Shown here one piece after another: positions 30,957-38,915 of a stretch of DNA of 51,449 bases (its first letter is position 1; each line of letters starts with the position of its first letter). Source of the DNA: Candidatus Dormiibacterota bacterium (GTDB taxonomy: Bacteria > Chloroflexota > Dormibacteria > Dormibacterales > Dormibacteraceae); assembly GCA_955652705.1 (NCBI GenBank), contig CATPBK010000077.1, positions 1 to 51,449 on the forward strand, in the 5' to 3' direction. Both the position numbers and the translations under genes were made by a program. Under the pieces are notes generated by a model. It was not told the DNA's origin, did not search any database, and worked only from the letters and a program-made list of their open reading frames with translations.

Positions 30957-31370
30957 ATGCAGCAGGGATTCTATGGATGGCTGAATAAGAACCTGCGAGG
31001 TCGTAAGGGCCAGCAGGGCTTCACGCTGATCGAACTTCTCGTCGTGGTCACCATCCTTGGTGTCCTTGCCGCCATCGTCACCTTGAGCCTCGTCGGTTTG
31101 ACCACGAACGCTTCCGTCCAATCCTGCAACGCGGAGTACAAAACCGTGCAGGCCGCGCTCGACGCCTACATGGCTAATAACAACCTCGACACGATAGCTT
31201 CCGCAACCAATACCAACGACATGACCACCCCGGTTCCGCTCTTCAACAGCAACCCCAGCCCAACCAGCCCGAACTACACGCGCAACGGCACGACCCAGTT
31301 CCATTACGACTGGGACACCCACGGGAGGATCACGGTAATCCACGGCCCAAGCGGGTGCAACGTTAAATAG
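30957..31370 (+). CDS. pilA: major type IV pilin PilA
   Basis: A 137-residue prepilin: basic leader, cleavage at GQQG before FTLIELLVVVTILGVLAAIV (Phe +1, Glu +5), then a small outer domain with two cysteines (SCNAEY and SGCNVK near the end), typical of major pilins closed by a C-terminal disulfide loop. AAGGAG lies six bases before ATG 30957. It has its own leader and a strong terminator, suggesting separate high expression from the machinery genes. Confidence 0.92.
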   Translation: MQQGFYGWLNKNLRGRKGQQGFTLIELLVVVTILGVLAAIVTLSLVGLTTNASVQSCNAEYKTVQAALDAYMANNNLDTIASATNTNDMTTPVPLFNSNPSPTSPNYTRNGTTQFHYDWDTHGRITVIHGPSGCNVK

Positions 31371-31397
31371 CCCGCTCTTAACACAGCGAGAGGAAGA

Positions 31398-31437
31398 GGG
31401 CGCCGCAACGATAGCGGCGCCCTTCGTTTGTTCTCTA
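31398..31437 (+). terminator. intrinsic terminator of pilA
   Basis: GGGCGCCGC (31398-31406) pairs perfectly with GCGGCGCCC (31414-31422), followed by TTCGTTTGTTCTCT. It lies 27 bases after the pilA stop, a classical intrinsic terminator with a weak T-rich tail. Confidence 0.85.
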
Positions 31438-31455
31438 CAGTGACCACGCCACGAC

Positions 31456-31842
31456 ATGCAGGTTCTGATCCCGTTCGTGATCGTATATCTGCTTCTGGTC
31501 GGGCTCTTCCTGGGCAGCTTCATCAACCTGGCCGCGGATCGCATCCCGAGAGGAGAGTCGGTCGTGCGCCCCGCCTCCCACTGCCGGGCCTGCGGCCGCC
31601 TGCTCAACCTGGTCGATCTGCTTCCGGTGGCGGGCTACTTGATCCGGGGCGGGCGCTGCGCCAGCTGTAGAACACCGATCGGGTGGGCGGCGCCGGTGAT
31701 CGAGGCCACGGCAGGCTTGCTTGTTGCCCTCCCATTGGTCTGGCTCGGCCTGCTCTGGGGGGCGCTGGCGGGCGTCGGCCTGGTGGCGCTCTGGGGGGCC
31801 GCTGTCGTCGCTTACGCGGTCCGGCGGGGAGTCAGGGAGTAA
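31456..31842 (+). CDS. prepilin peptidase-like protein, N-terminal domain only
   Basis: A 128-residue protein matching the first third of PilD: GLFLGSFINLAADRIPRGES, and the zinc-binding cysteines of the methyltransferase domain in CRACGRLL and CASCRTPIGW. Two further hydrophobic segments follow, then it stops. The aspartyl protease domain (family A24, with GxGD) is missing. No frameshift is visible: the frame ends at a normal TAA and overlaps pilT on the other strand. Either a separate A24 peptidase exists elsewhere, or this is a reduced accessory protein. ATG 31456 has no strong ribosome-binding site. Confidence 0.7.
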   Translation: MQVLIPFVIVYLLLVGLFLGSFINLAADRIPRGESVVRPASHCRACGRLLNLVDLLPVAGYLIRGGRCASCRTPIGWAAPVIEATAGLLVALPLVWLGLLWGALAGVGLVALWGAAVVAYAVRRGVRE

Positions 31843-32911
31843 GGCCTTCGGGTCCGTTCGTACCGGCGCGTATCTCGGTCGGGTGGAGCGAACGGCTGAC
31901 GGCGTCGGGCTCAGTCACCACACCGGCCCGCAGGAGGTGGCTCAGGGATCGCTCCAGCGTCTGCGAGCCCTCCCGGAGCCCGGTCTGAAGGATGCTGCGG
32001 AGCTGGTCGGTCCGGCCCTCTTTGATCATCGACCGCACCGCGACATTGGCGACCAGCACTTCGAAAGCGGCCACCCGGCCGCCACCGACCGCGGGAATGA
32101 GCTGCTGATAGATGACCGCGATCAGACAGCTCGAGAGCTGAATCCGGATCTGCTGCTGCTCGGAGCCGACGTAGCTGTCCAGGATGCGGTTGATGGCCTG
32201 GGCTGCGTCGTTGGTGTGGAGCGTGGCCAGGACCAGGTGTCCTGTTTCCGCGATGGTGAGGGCTGTCGAGATCGTTTCCAGGTCGCGCATCTCACCGATC
32301 AAGACGACGTCTGGGTCCTCTCGAAAAGCGGACCGCAAGCCCTCGGCAAACGTCAGCGTATCCTCGCCGACCTGGCGCTGATCGATCACTGAAAGACGGT
32401 GCTTGTGCACATACTCGATCGGGTCCTCGATGGTGATGATGTGGTACTGCTTTGTCTTGTTGAGGTGATCCAGCATCGCCGCCTGAGTCGTGGATTTGCC
32501 GCTCCCCGTGGGACCGGTGACAAGAATCAGTCCATGGCGCCTCTCGAGCAGCCGGTGCACCGATTCAGGCAGTCCCAGGAGGTCGAATCCCGGGATCTCC
32601 AGGGGCAGCATCCTGAATGCGGCGGCTAGCGAGTTGCGCTGGAAGTAAGCATTGCCGCGGATGCGGGCTCGCTCTCGCCAGGTGAACGCGAAGTCGACCT
32701 GGCGTCGCTCCTGGAGCTCTTCCCATTCATCGGGTTGAAGGACGGCGCGCAACAGCTTCGCCATCTCGCTAGGCGTTATCGTTTGAGACTCGCCTTCCAT
32801 GACCTCGAGCCGGCCGTCCTTGCGAATTCGCGGCGGGCTGCCGCAGCTCATGAGGAGGTCAGAGCCCGACACGCTAACGAGCTGATTGAGGGCATCGTCC
32901 AGGGAAATCAC
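31832..32911 (-). CDS. pilT: twitching motility ATPase PilT
   Basis: A 359-residue retraction ATPase. An N-terminal PAS-like domain (SGSDLLMSCGSPPRIR) is followed by Walker A GPTGSGKSTT (about 130-139), the Asp box ITIEDPIEYVH, Walker B DVVLIGEMRD, and the His box HLVLATLHTNDA. The PilT-specific AIRNLIRE motif is not obvious; the corresponding region reads VRSMIKEGRTDQL. It lacks the MshEN domain and cysteines of PilB. It is convergent with the pilus operon (11-base overlap with the peptidase gene), so extension and retraction motors are on different transcripts. Confidence 0.92.
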   Translation of the reverse strand: MISLDDALNQLVSVSGSDLLMSCGSPPRIRKDGRLEVMEGESQTITPSEMAKLLRAVLQPDEWEELQERRQVDFAFTWRERARIRGNAYFQRNSLAAAFRMLPLEIPGFDLLGLPESVHRLLERRHGLILVTGPTGSGKSTTQAAMLDHLNKTKQYHIITIEDPIEYVHKHRLSVIDQRQVGEDTLTFAEGLRSAFREDPDVVLIGEMRDLETISTALTIAETGHLVLATLHTNDAAQAINRILDSYVGSEQQQIRIQLSSCLIAVIYQQLIPAVGGGRVAAFEVLVANVAVRSMIKEGRTDQLRSILQTGLREGSQTLERSLSHLLRAGVVTEPDAVSRSLHPTEIRAGTNGPEGLTP

Positions 32912-33099
32912 AACGGCCTAAATCTAAACGTCGGAGTACGCGGCTAGAAGGGTCGGGACTGGATCCATGGAGGGCGCGTGTCCCGGCCCCAGTCGAGATT
33001 GTCCCGAGGCCTTCCAAGCAGGGCAGCGGTGGGTGGGTGTTAAGAACCATTGCGGTCGGCGGGGTGAAGGCTATTCTCGTCATGGGCGGGGAGCGCGAA

Positions 33100-33321
33100 A
33101 TGAAAGTCCGGGTGCTGGGCGAGCTGCAGCGTTACACATGCTTCTGCGGTCAGCAAGTCATGGGCCTGCCTGTCTGCGAAGCCTGCGCCAAGGCTATGAC
33201 TGAAGCGTTCCTCGGCGAGCGCCTCCCCGCCACCATCGACGGGGCTGGGGCCGAGGCCGGCCTGGGCCCACCTCCTCGAGTTGAGAGCCGCGTCGCGACC
33301 GTCAGCCTAGCCGGCAGTTAA
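33100..33321 (+). CDS. small putative zinc-ribbon protein
   Basis: A short protein (73 residues from ATG 33100) with CFCGQQVMGLPVCEAC, i.e. four cysteines in CxC and CxxC pairs that could bind one zinc. The rest is Ala/Gly/Pro-rich. GGGGAG lies six bases before the chosen start; in-frame ATG 33082 would add six residues. No family is recognised. It sits alone between divergent pilT and the glycosyltransferase gene. Conservation across genomes would decide whether it is real. Confidence 0.45.
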   Translation: MKVRVLGELQRYTCFCGQQVMGLPVCEACAKAMTEAFLGERLPATIDGAGAEAGLGPPPRVESRVATVSLAGS

Positions 33322-33416
33322 TACCTCCGGACGGGGCCGGTTGGCGGCGATTAGCGCCGCCTTGGCTGACGAGTGTACCCTGGGGGCCGTCTGCTAGCCG
33401 CTCGTTGTAGGGACGT

Positions 33417-35300
33417 GTGTCAGAGCTCATATCACCCTCGGACCCACTGAACGCAGGCCTTCTCTTCTTTAGCTCGGCGTATGCCGGCGCGTTGCTGATC
33501 CTCACCCTTCACCATGCCGCAGGCCAACGATGGCCGCTCCCCGCGACGTTGCTGGCGGCCTACGGATCGGCTGGCTGCTTTGCATTGGTAGCCGGGCTAG
33601 GCGGCCTCTCGCTGCTGCCGGCGGTCGTCTTCGCACTGATCAGCTTGATTGCGCTCCGCCGCTTCTTGAGGTGGTACCACCCTTCAGGATGGGTGGTGAT
33701 CCTGACCTCCGCCCAGCTTCTTGTGGTCTCGATTCCCTGGCTCGTGCGATTCATCCTGACCGTGCCCGTGAGCCCGTTGACCCGGGGCCTGATGCTGTCG
33801 GCCTTGCCAGTCGGGTTTGCGGTACTGGCCCCCGGCCTGGTGACGGCGTTCGAGTACTGCGAGGTTCTCTGCCGCGATGTCTGGGTGCGGCCGCGGAATC
33901 CTCTCCAGTCGCTGCCTCGACGCTTCCATCCGAAGGTCTCATTCCACATCCCGGTCCATGCGGAGCCGCCCGACGTCGTGATTGCCACTCTCGACGCCCT
34001 GGATCGGCTCGCATATCCCAACTACGAGGTGCTCGTGGTGGACAACAACACCGGTGACCCGGGCCTGTGGAAGCCCGTGCGGGATCACTGCCGGCGGCTC
34101 GGGGGCCGCTACCGCTTCTTCCACGTCGGCCACCTCACCGGAGCCAAGGCCGGGGCCCTCAACTTTGCGCTCCGCCAGGCCGACCCCGAAGCAGTGCTCG
34201 TGAGCGTCGTTGACGCCGACTACCAGGTCGAGCCGGACTTCCTGGAGCGGTTGGTCGGCTACTTCGACGACTCGGGCATGGGGTTCGTGCAGACTCCCCA
34301 CGACTACCGCGCCTGGCAAGACAGCGTCTACTTGAGGCTCTGCCACTGGGAATACCGGACGTTCTTCCACACCATGCTCGTGAGTCAGAACGAGCGCACG
34401 GCCTCGATGATCCTCGGCACCATGTGCTTGATCCGTCGATCTGCGCTGGAGGAGAGCGGCGGATGGGCTGAGTGGTGCGTTACCGAGGACTCCGAGCTTG
34501 CCATCCGCATCCACGCGCTGGGCTACCGTTCCGTCTATGTCCCGGTCACGTTCGGACGAGGCCTGATCCCGCCGACCTTCAGTGGCTACAAGCGTCAACG
34601 GTTCCGCTGGACTTACGGCCCGGTGCAGGAGCTGAAGCGACACTGGCGGCTGTTCCTACCGCGCGGGATGGCACGGCCGTCGCGACTGTCGTGGGCTCAG
34701 AAGATCAACCACCTGACGCATGGCCTCGACCCCGCCGCGCTCAGCCTGACCTTGCTCTTTCTGCCCCTGGGAATGGCCACTGCCGGTTCGATGGTCGTCC
34801 ACCGGGAGGTGATACCGGTTCCCTTCGCACTCTGGCTTCTCGTAACAGTGCAGCTGCTCGGGGGGATCCTGCTGCGGCTGCTGGTGTTCCGATATGTGGT
34901 CGACGCATCCTTGGCAGATTGGCTGCGCGCGGCTCTGGCAAGTAAAGCGCTCAGCCACACGAAAGCCCTGGCCGGCCTCCGCGGTTTGCTCACCAGGACA
35001 ATCGCGTTTGTCCGTACCGACAAGTTCACGCCGGCACCCTCGCTGCAAAGGGCCTTCTCGGGCTCCTGGCTTGAGGCTCTCCTGGCGGTCTGCGCGTTCG
35101 GGTTCTCAGCGGTCGCCTTCGGCCAGCTCCCGCGGACTGGCTTGCTTTTGATGGTGTTGATCGGGCTGATTCTGCACGGGCTGCGTTACTCTGCGGCTCC
35201 CATCGTGGCGGTTTCGGCTGAGCTGGCCCTGTGGCGTGAGTCCCGCCTGGAGGTCGGCCAAGAGTCACCCCCAGGCGTAGGCCGGTCACCTGCCGCTTAA
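33417..35300 (+). CDS. membrane glycosyltransferase family 2 (BcsA/HasA-like processive type)
   Basis: A 627-residue protein with about four to five N-terminal membrane segments, a cytoplasmic GT-A domain (about 175-420), and about five C-terminal segments. Catalytic motifs occur in order: VLVVDNNT, the DAD of SVVDADYQ (about 264-268), the TED of CVTEDSEL (about 355), and QRFRW (QxxRW, about 392). This set marks processive synthases of cellulose, hyaluronan or related beta-glycans. No PilZ domain is present. The start is GTG 33417. Its place beside the pilus genes suggests surface polysaccharide synthesis with them; the product cannot be read. Confidence 0.88.
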   Translation: MSELISPSDPLNAGLLFFSSAYAGALLILTLHHAAGQRWPLPATLLAAYGSAGCFALVAGLGGLSLLPAVVFALISLIALRRFLRWYHPSGWVVILTSAQLLVVSIPWLVRFILTVPVSPLTRGLMLSALPVGFAVLAPGLVTAFEYCEVLCRDVWVRPRNPLQSLPRRFHPKVSFHIPVHAEPPDVVIATLDALDRLAYPNYEVLVVDNNTGDPGLWKPVRDHCRRLGGRYRFFHVGHLTGAKAGALNFALRQADPEAVLVSVVDADYQVEPDFLERLVGYFDDSGMGFVQTPHDYRAWQDSVYLRLCHWEYRTFFHTMLVSQNERTASMILGTMCLIRRSALEESGGWAEWCVTEDSELAIRIHALGYRSVYVPVTFGRGLIPPTFSGYKRQRFRWTYGPVQELKRHWRLFLPRGMARPSRLSWAQKINHLTHGLDPAALSLTLLFLPLGMATAGSMVVHREVIPVPFALWLLVTVQLLGGILLRLLVFRYVVDASLADWLRAALASKALSHTKALAGLRGLLTRTIAFVRTDKFTPAPSLQRAFSGSWLEALLAVCAFGFSAVAFGQLPRTGLLLMVLIGLILHGLRYSAAPIVAVSAELALWRESRLEVGQESPPGVGRSPAA

Positions 35301-35322
35301 CGCTGAACCCTCGAACCGCTTA

Positions 35323-36483
35323 CTAACTGACAAGCCCTGTGCGAATCGCGTGAAGGACCACCTGGGAGCGGTCGTGGATCTGCAGCTTGTTATAGATGTT
35401 GCTCATGTGATTCCGGACTGTCTTGTAGCTGGCGCCGGTGCGCACTGCGATCTCCTTGTTCGACAGACCCTTCGTGGCAAGTTGGAGGACGTCCAACTCA
35501 CGCACGGTCAGGAGCTGCCTCAAGTGGCGAGGTCCGGACACGACGGCGAACGGTCCGAGAGATCGCGGGAAGAGCTTCAGACCGGCGAGCACAGCGACAA
35601 TGCTGGAGATCAACGCTTCCGGTTCGAGGCTCGCCGGGACGCAAGCGGACGCTCCTGCGGATAGCAGCTTGATGCAAACATCTGTATCGAAATCATCCTG
35701 GACGATGATGTTCACCTGCGGCAGCGATCGCTTCAGCCGGAGGGTTACGTCGATGGTTCTGGGGCCGCCTCCCAGGCTCAGCAGGACCATATCCGGACCC
35801 AGAGTTTCCGCCAGCTCTAGAATCTGCGCATCGTTGTTGGCTGCGTGGCCCACAACCTCAATCCGTGGGTCTTCGGGGAGCAAACTCGGAACGCCACCTT
35901 CTGGAGCAGGGCGACCGTTCGCGACCAGGACTCGAGCCGGCTGCCCCCACTCACCGGGCTTGGCGCCGATCTCCTGCAGCGGCACGATCACCTTGGTGGT
36001 GACGCCCGGGCCCTGGTGGGATTCGATCACGAGACGACCGCCAAGCAGAAAGGCGAGGTCGCGCACTCTCAGCAGACCGTTGGGGCGGTCTCTTGTTGAC
36101 CGATCGTTCGCCCGATAGCGGCCGTCATCGCTGACGGAAACGATCAAACCGGAGGCGCCTACATCTAGCGATACCTGAACGTAATGCACGTGACTCCGAT
36201 CAGACTCGACTTCGCTTAGAGCTGATTCAACCAGCTGGAGCAGCAACGAAGCTGTGGTGCTTGGCAGCTCGCGCGGCGGGGCTGCCGAAACTTTGAGTCG
36301 GGATGGGATTCCGGTTCGCGCCTGGAAGGCAGGTAACAGAACAGATGCCAGGGTTTCGAGCAGAGCTCCCGACCGGCTCGGCTCGCGCTGCGACCGCGAG
36401 CCCACCCGGCGTGGAAGAAGGACCAGCTCCTCGTCAGGTTCGACTATCGGCGAGTTCGAACTCGCCTGAGCGTGTCTTATCAC
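35323..36483 (-). CDS. fused degenerate kinase ATPase / pseudo-receiver / LuxR HTH regulator
   Basis: A 386-residue protein with three parts. Residues about 40-170 resemble the HATPase_c domain of NarX/DesK kinases: QLVESALSEV stands where the N-box should be but the Asn is absent, then VSDDGRYR (G1) and VRDLAFLLGGRLVIES with GPGVTTKVIVP. No phospho-accepting His domain precedes it. Residues about 182-305 are receiver-like but have NG instead of DD (188-190 region), S236 in place of the phosphoacceptor Asp, and Ala instead of the conserved Lys. Residues about 322-386 are an intact LuxR HTH (LTVRELDVLQLATKG, NKEIAVRTGASYKTVRNHMS). Phosphotransfer is therefore unlikely; ligand or protein binding may control DNA binding. 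It starts at GTG 36483. Confidence 0.75.
   Translation of the reverse strand: MIRHAQASSNSPIVEPDEELVLLPRRVGSRSQREPSRSGALLETLASVLLPAFQARTGIPSRLKVSAAPPRELPSTTASLLLQLVESALSEVESDRSHVHYVQVSLDVGASGLIVSVSDDGRYRANDRSTRDRPNGLLRVRDLAFLLGGRLVIESHQGPGVTTKVIVPLQEIGAKPGEWGQPARVLVANGRPAPEGGVPSLLPEDPRIEVVGHAANNDAQILELAETLGPDMVLLSLGGGPRTIDVTLRLKRSLPQVNIIVQDDFDTDVCIKLLSAGASACVPASLEPEALISSIVAVLAGLKLFPRSLGPFAVVSGPRHLRQLLTVRELDVLQLATKGLSNKEIAVRTGASYKTVRNHMSNIYNKLQIHDRSQVVLHAIRTGLVS
36449..36466. promoter_or_regulatory. perfect 18-bp palindrome at the 5' end of the fused regulator gene
   Basis: GGCGAGTTC followed by its exact complement GAACTCGCC, with no spacer. It covers about codons 6-12 of the regulator gene. 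Palindromes of this length are rare by chance; it could be an autoregulatory operator close to the start, or an mRNA hairpin. Confidence 0.4.
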
Positions 36484-36596
36484 CCGTTGTTCGACGTCTC
36501 TCCGAATTGAGACTGTCGGCTCTTATGGTGTCAACGACAATGGGATTCTTGGCCCGGGAACGAGTCATTCTGCCCAGGACCCCGGTCCCAAGCCCC

Positions 36597-36796
36597 AGAA
36601 GGGTGCTGAAAAAGGGCGTCGAGCGCTGAGCCCGATCCTGGCGAGACGAGGCGGCGAAGGCGACGGAGGACCGGAAGGATGGCAGCCGAAGCTGCCTGAC
36701 TGAGGACCGGACGAGCCGACTGACGGATCGGCCGCCAGGGCGAGTCAGCGCCGACGCCGGGTCTGCGGCCCGGGGACCTTTTTTAAGCAGCCTTCT
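36597..36796 (+). repeat. 200-bp palindromic element, copy B
   Basis: A second copy of the element at 5076-5277. Its ends (36597-36616 and 36777-36796) are inverted repeats. The outer six bases differ from copy A (AGAAGG...CCTTCT here, GGCAGG...CCTGCC there), yet they pair within each copy, so two end pairs have changed on both sides. An inner hairpin, GGCAG-CCGAAG-CTGCC, has a G-C pair where copy A has G-T. The element ends exactly at the first base of the stop codon of the DUF4097 gene. A T-run at 36779-36784 follows a GC-rich stretch. Confidence 0.8.
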
Positions 36797-37569
36797 CAAA
36801 AGGGCGCGTCGGACGTCAGCCTGACGGAGCCGGTTGTCGCCTCAATGGTCAGCGTGGCTCGGCCGTCTCCGATGACCCATTCGTGGCCCTCCTTACGGCC
36901 TTCCATTCTCACGTGAGCCGAGGTTGTCCGCGTGGAAATCCGCACGCTCGAGCCGGCCTCCAGATTGATCAGGATGCTGCCCGCTCCGCATGAGACGGTA
37001 GAGTGGCCGCGATCGAGCCTTCCCCGCAGGCGAATGCTGCCCGCGTTCAATGAAACGGTGAGTGGTCCGACGAAGCCCTCGATGCTGGTGCTGCCGGCCA
37101 ACGCCACACAGCGGATGGGACCCAGGACATCGCGGATGCGCACGCTCCCCGCTCGTCCTTCGACCTCGAGCGAGAGGTTGGGGTTCATGCGCACTCTCAA
37201 GGATTCGCCAGAATCAGCGCGGCTCGACTGGTGATCCTGGCGGTGAAGCCTCATCCTCCCGCCGTCGCCATCGCGGCGGACACCGTCAATCACCAGAGTG
37301 TCGCCGTCGCGGCGGGACGCAGACGCTCCGACGGCGATCGCCTCGCGGATCGCGGCATCTCCGATGACGTCAGCGTTGGCAGTCGTACGTACGACGCGGA
37401 CCTGGCTGACGCGCCGGCGCTCCGTCGGGGCGACGCCGGAGGTGTCGCTTACGAGGTCGTCCAGGATGCGTCTGCCGTCTTCGGGACTGAGATCCCCGCG
37501 AGCGACGCGATCCAGTAATTTGCGCTTCTCGTTCTCCACGATGAGACGTTGGGTCTCGTCTCCGATCAT
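36796..37569 (-). CDS. SHOCT-like / DUF4097-type beta-repeat protein
   Basis: A 257-residue protein. The N-terminal helical part has KLLDRVARGDLSPEDGRRIL (about 17-36), like the short SHOCT motif used for oligomerisation. From about 125 on, short beta repeats recur with GS(V/I)R(I/L) turns (AGSVRIRDVLG, AGSTSIEGFVG, AGSIRLRGRLD, AGSILINLEAG, TGSVRLTSDA), typical of DUF4097 putative adhesins forming a beta-solenoid. It has no signal peptide, so it may be cytoplasmic. It is the last gene of the PadR operon, coupled to the permease by ATGA. The 200-bp element B begins at its stop codon. Confidence 0.7.
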   Translation of the reverse strand: MIGDETQRLIVENEKRKLLDRVARGDLSPEDGRRILDDLVSDTSGVAPTERRRVSQVRVVRTTANADVIGDAAIREAIAVGASASRRDGDTLVIDGVRRDGDGGRMRLHRQDHQSSRADSGESLRVRMNPNLSLEVEGRAGSVRIRDVLGPIRCVALAGSTSIEGFVGPLTVSLNAGSIRLRGRLDRGHSTVSCGAGSILINLEAGSSVRISTRTTSAHVRMEGRKEGHEWVIGDGRATLTIEATTGSVRLTSDAPF

Positions 37570-38915
37570 GAGACTTCTTCACCGAGGAGAGGTCGCCCGT
37601 CTGCATTGTCAGATGCCTCGGGCAGCGCTTTAGACAGGACCGGGTAGAGAACCATGGCTATGACCATTCCCCACACGACCACTGGAATCCAGGGCACATA
37701 GAAATTGACGAGGAAAGCGCTCGCCGCAGCAAGCGCCCAGGTCAGGAATGGGGCCGGCCGGTAGTCAGGCAGGTTCGCCAGCTGAGCCAGGCTTCGCCGG
37801 TGAACGTAAAAGTAGTCGGCGATCAGGATTCCGCCGACGGGCGGGATGATGATGCTCATGAAGTTGAGCCAATTGATGAAGTAAGCCCAGACGCCGATTG
37901 CCGCCACCAGGGTGCCGATGCCTCCCAGCACGACAGCGGTGCGCCGCATGTCCCAGCGGACTATGTGGGACCAGCCCACGGCCGAGTTGTAGAGACAATG
38001 CGAGCACACCGAACCGAGATTCGCGAACAGGAAGACCACAGCCAGCACGGCGATCAGGCCACCTTTGTTCGCCACCAGGCGGAAAAAATCGACGCTCGCC
38101 GTGCTGGTTCCGGCACCGGCGACCACACCGCCCATCAACATGGCAATACCGTTTGCGAACGGAAACGCGCTGAGAGTTGCCAGCAGCGCGTCCGACGGCG
38201 TCCTGGCCCAGCGGGTGAAATCCGCGGTCATCGTGCCCGAGCCGATGAAGGATGCGACAACCAGCGAAATTCCGACAGCAAAAGGCATGGCCTTGCTGGG
38301 CGAGCCCGCATACGCGGCGATCGTGGCCCACCCTTTCTCCGATGCCGCGCTGTAAACGGCGTAGGCGCCAAACAGAACGAAGAGGGGCGCGGAAACGACG
38401 CCGATCCAGGCTAGCGCGCGCACGCCGAATAGCGTGATGACAACGTAGAGGGTTCCTGCCAGTATCACCACCGGGATGGATGGCCAACTGAAAGCTCCGT
38501 TGAGGCTCACCGCGGTGAGACCCGTTTGCACCGTGAACCAGCCCAGGACGATGGTCGACAGCAACCCTGAGGCAACCAGATAGCCCTTTTTGCCGAGTGA
38601 GATCGATGCCAGCAGGGCGAAGCTGAGCCCATACCGCTGCGCAAGCACGCTCAGCGCTCCCACGTAAGCGAAGAGGACCAGGTTGCCAAGCAGGATTGCG
38701 AGCACTCCCCGCTGGAATCCAAGCCCCTCGACAACCAGCGAGCCTATCAGCGCCATGGTCAAGACCATCGGAAACCCGAGCCAGACCAGCGAGACGGAGG
38801 CCAGGCTCTTCCGCGCCTGCTGCGGCACGGGCCCGTGCTCGTACTCGGCTTCCAGTACGGCCGGCTGGACTTCGGTCTCGCGTGCGCTCGGGGCGTCCAG
38901 CTCGATGCCCTTCAT
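37566..38915 (-). CDS. NCS1-family purine/cytosine permease
   Basis: A 449-residue transporter with about twelve membrane segments. Family marks are SLVWLGFPMVLTMALIGSLV in helix 1, GSGTMTADFTRWARTP in helix 6 (NCS1 signature around the substrate site), and PPVGGILIADYFYVHRR near helix 10, usual in cytosine permease CodB and allantoin/purine relatives. It imports a nucleobase or hydantoin with H+ or Na+; the exact substrate is not readable. It is coupled on both sides by ATGA overlaps. Confidence 0.9.
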   Translation of the reverse strand: MKGIELDAPSARETEVQPAVLEAEYEHGPVPQQARKSLASVSLVWLGFPMVLTMALIGSLVVEGLGFQRGVLAILLGNLVLFAYVGALSVLAQRYGLSFALLASISLGKKGYLVASGLLSTIVLGWFTVQTGLTAVSLNGAFSWPSIPVVILAGTLYVVITLFGVRALAWIGVVSAPLFVLFGAYAVYSAASEKGWATIAAYAGSPSKAMPFAVGISLVVASFIGSGTMTADFTRWARTPSDALLATLSAFPFANGIAMLMGGVVAGAGTSTASVDFFRLVANKGGLIAVLAVVFLFANLGSVCSHCLYNSAVGWSHIVRWDMRRTAVVLGGIGTLVAAIGVWAYFINWLNFMSIIIPPVGGILIADYFYVHRRSLAQLANLPDYRPAPFLTWALAAASAFLVNFYVPWIPVVVWGMVIAMVLYPVLSKALPEASDNADGRPLLGEEVS

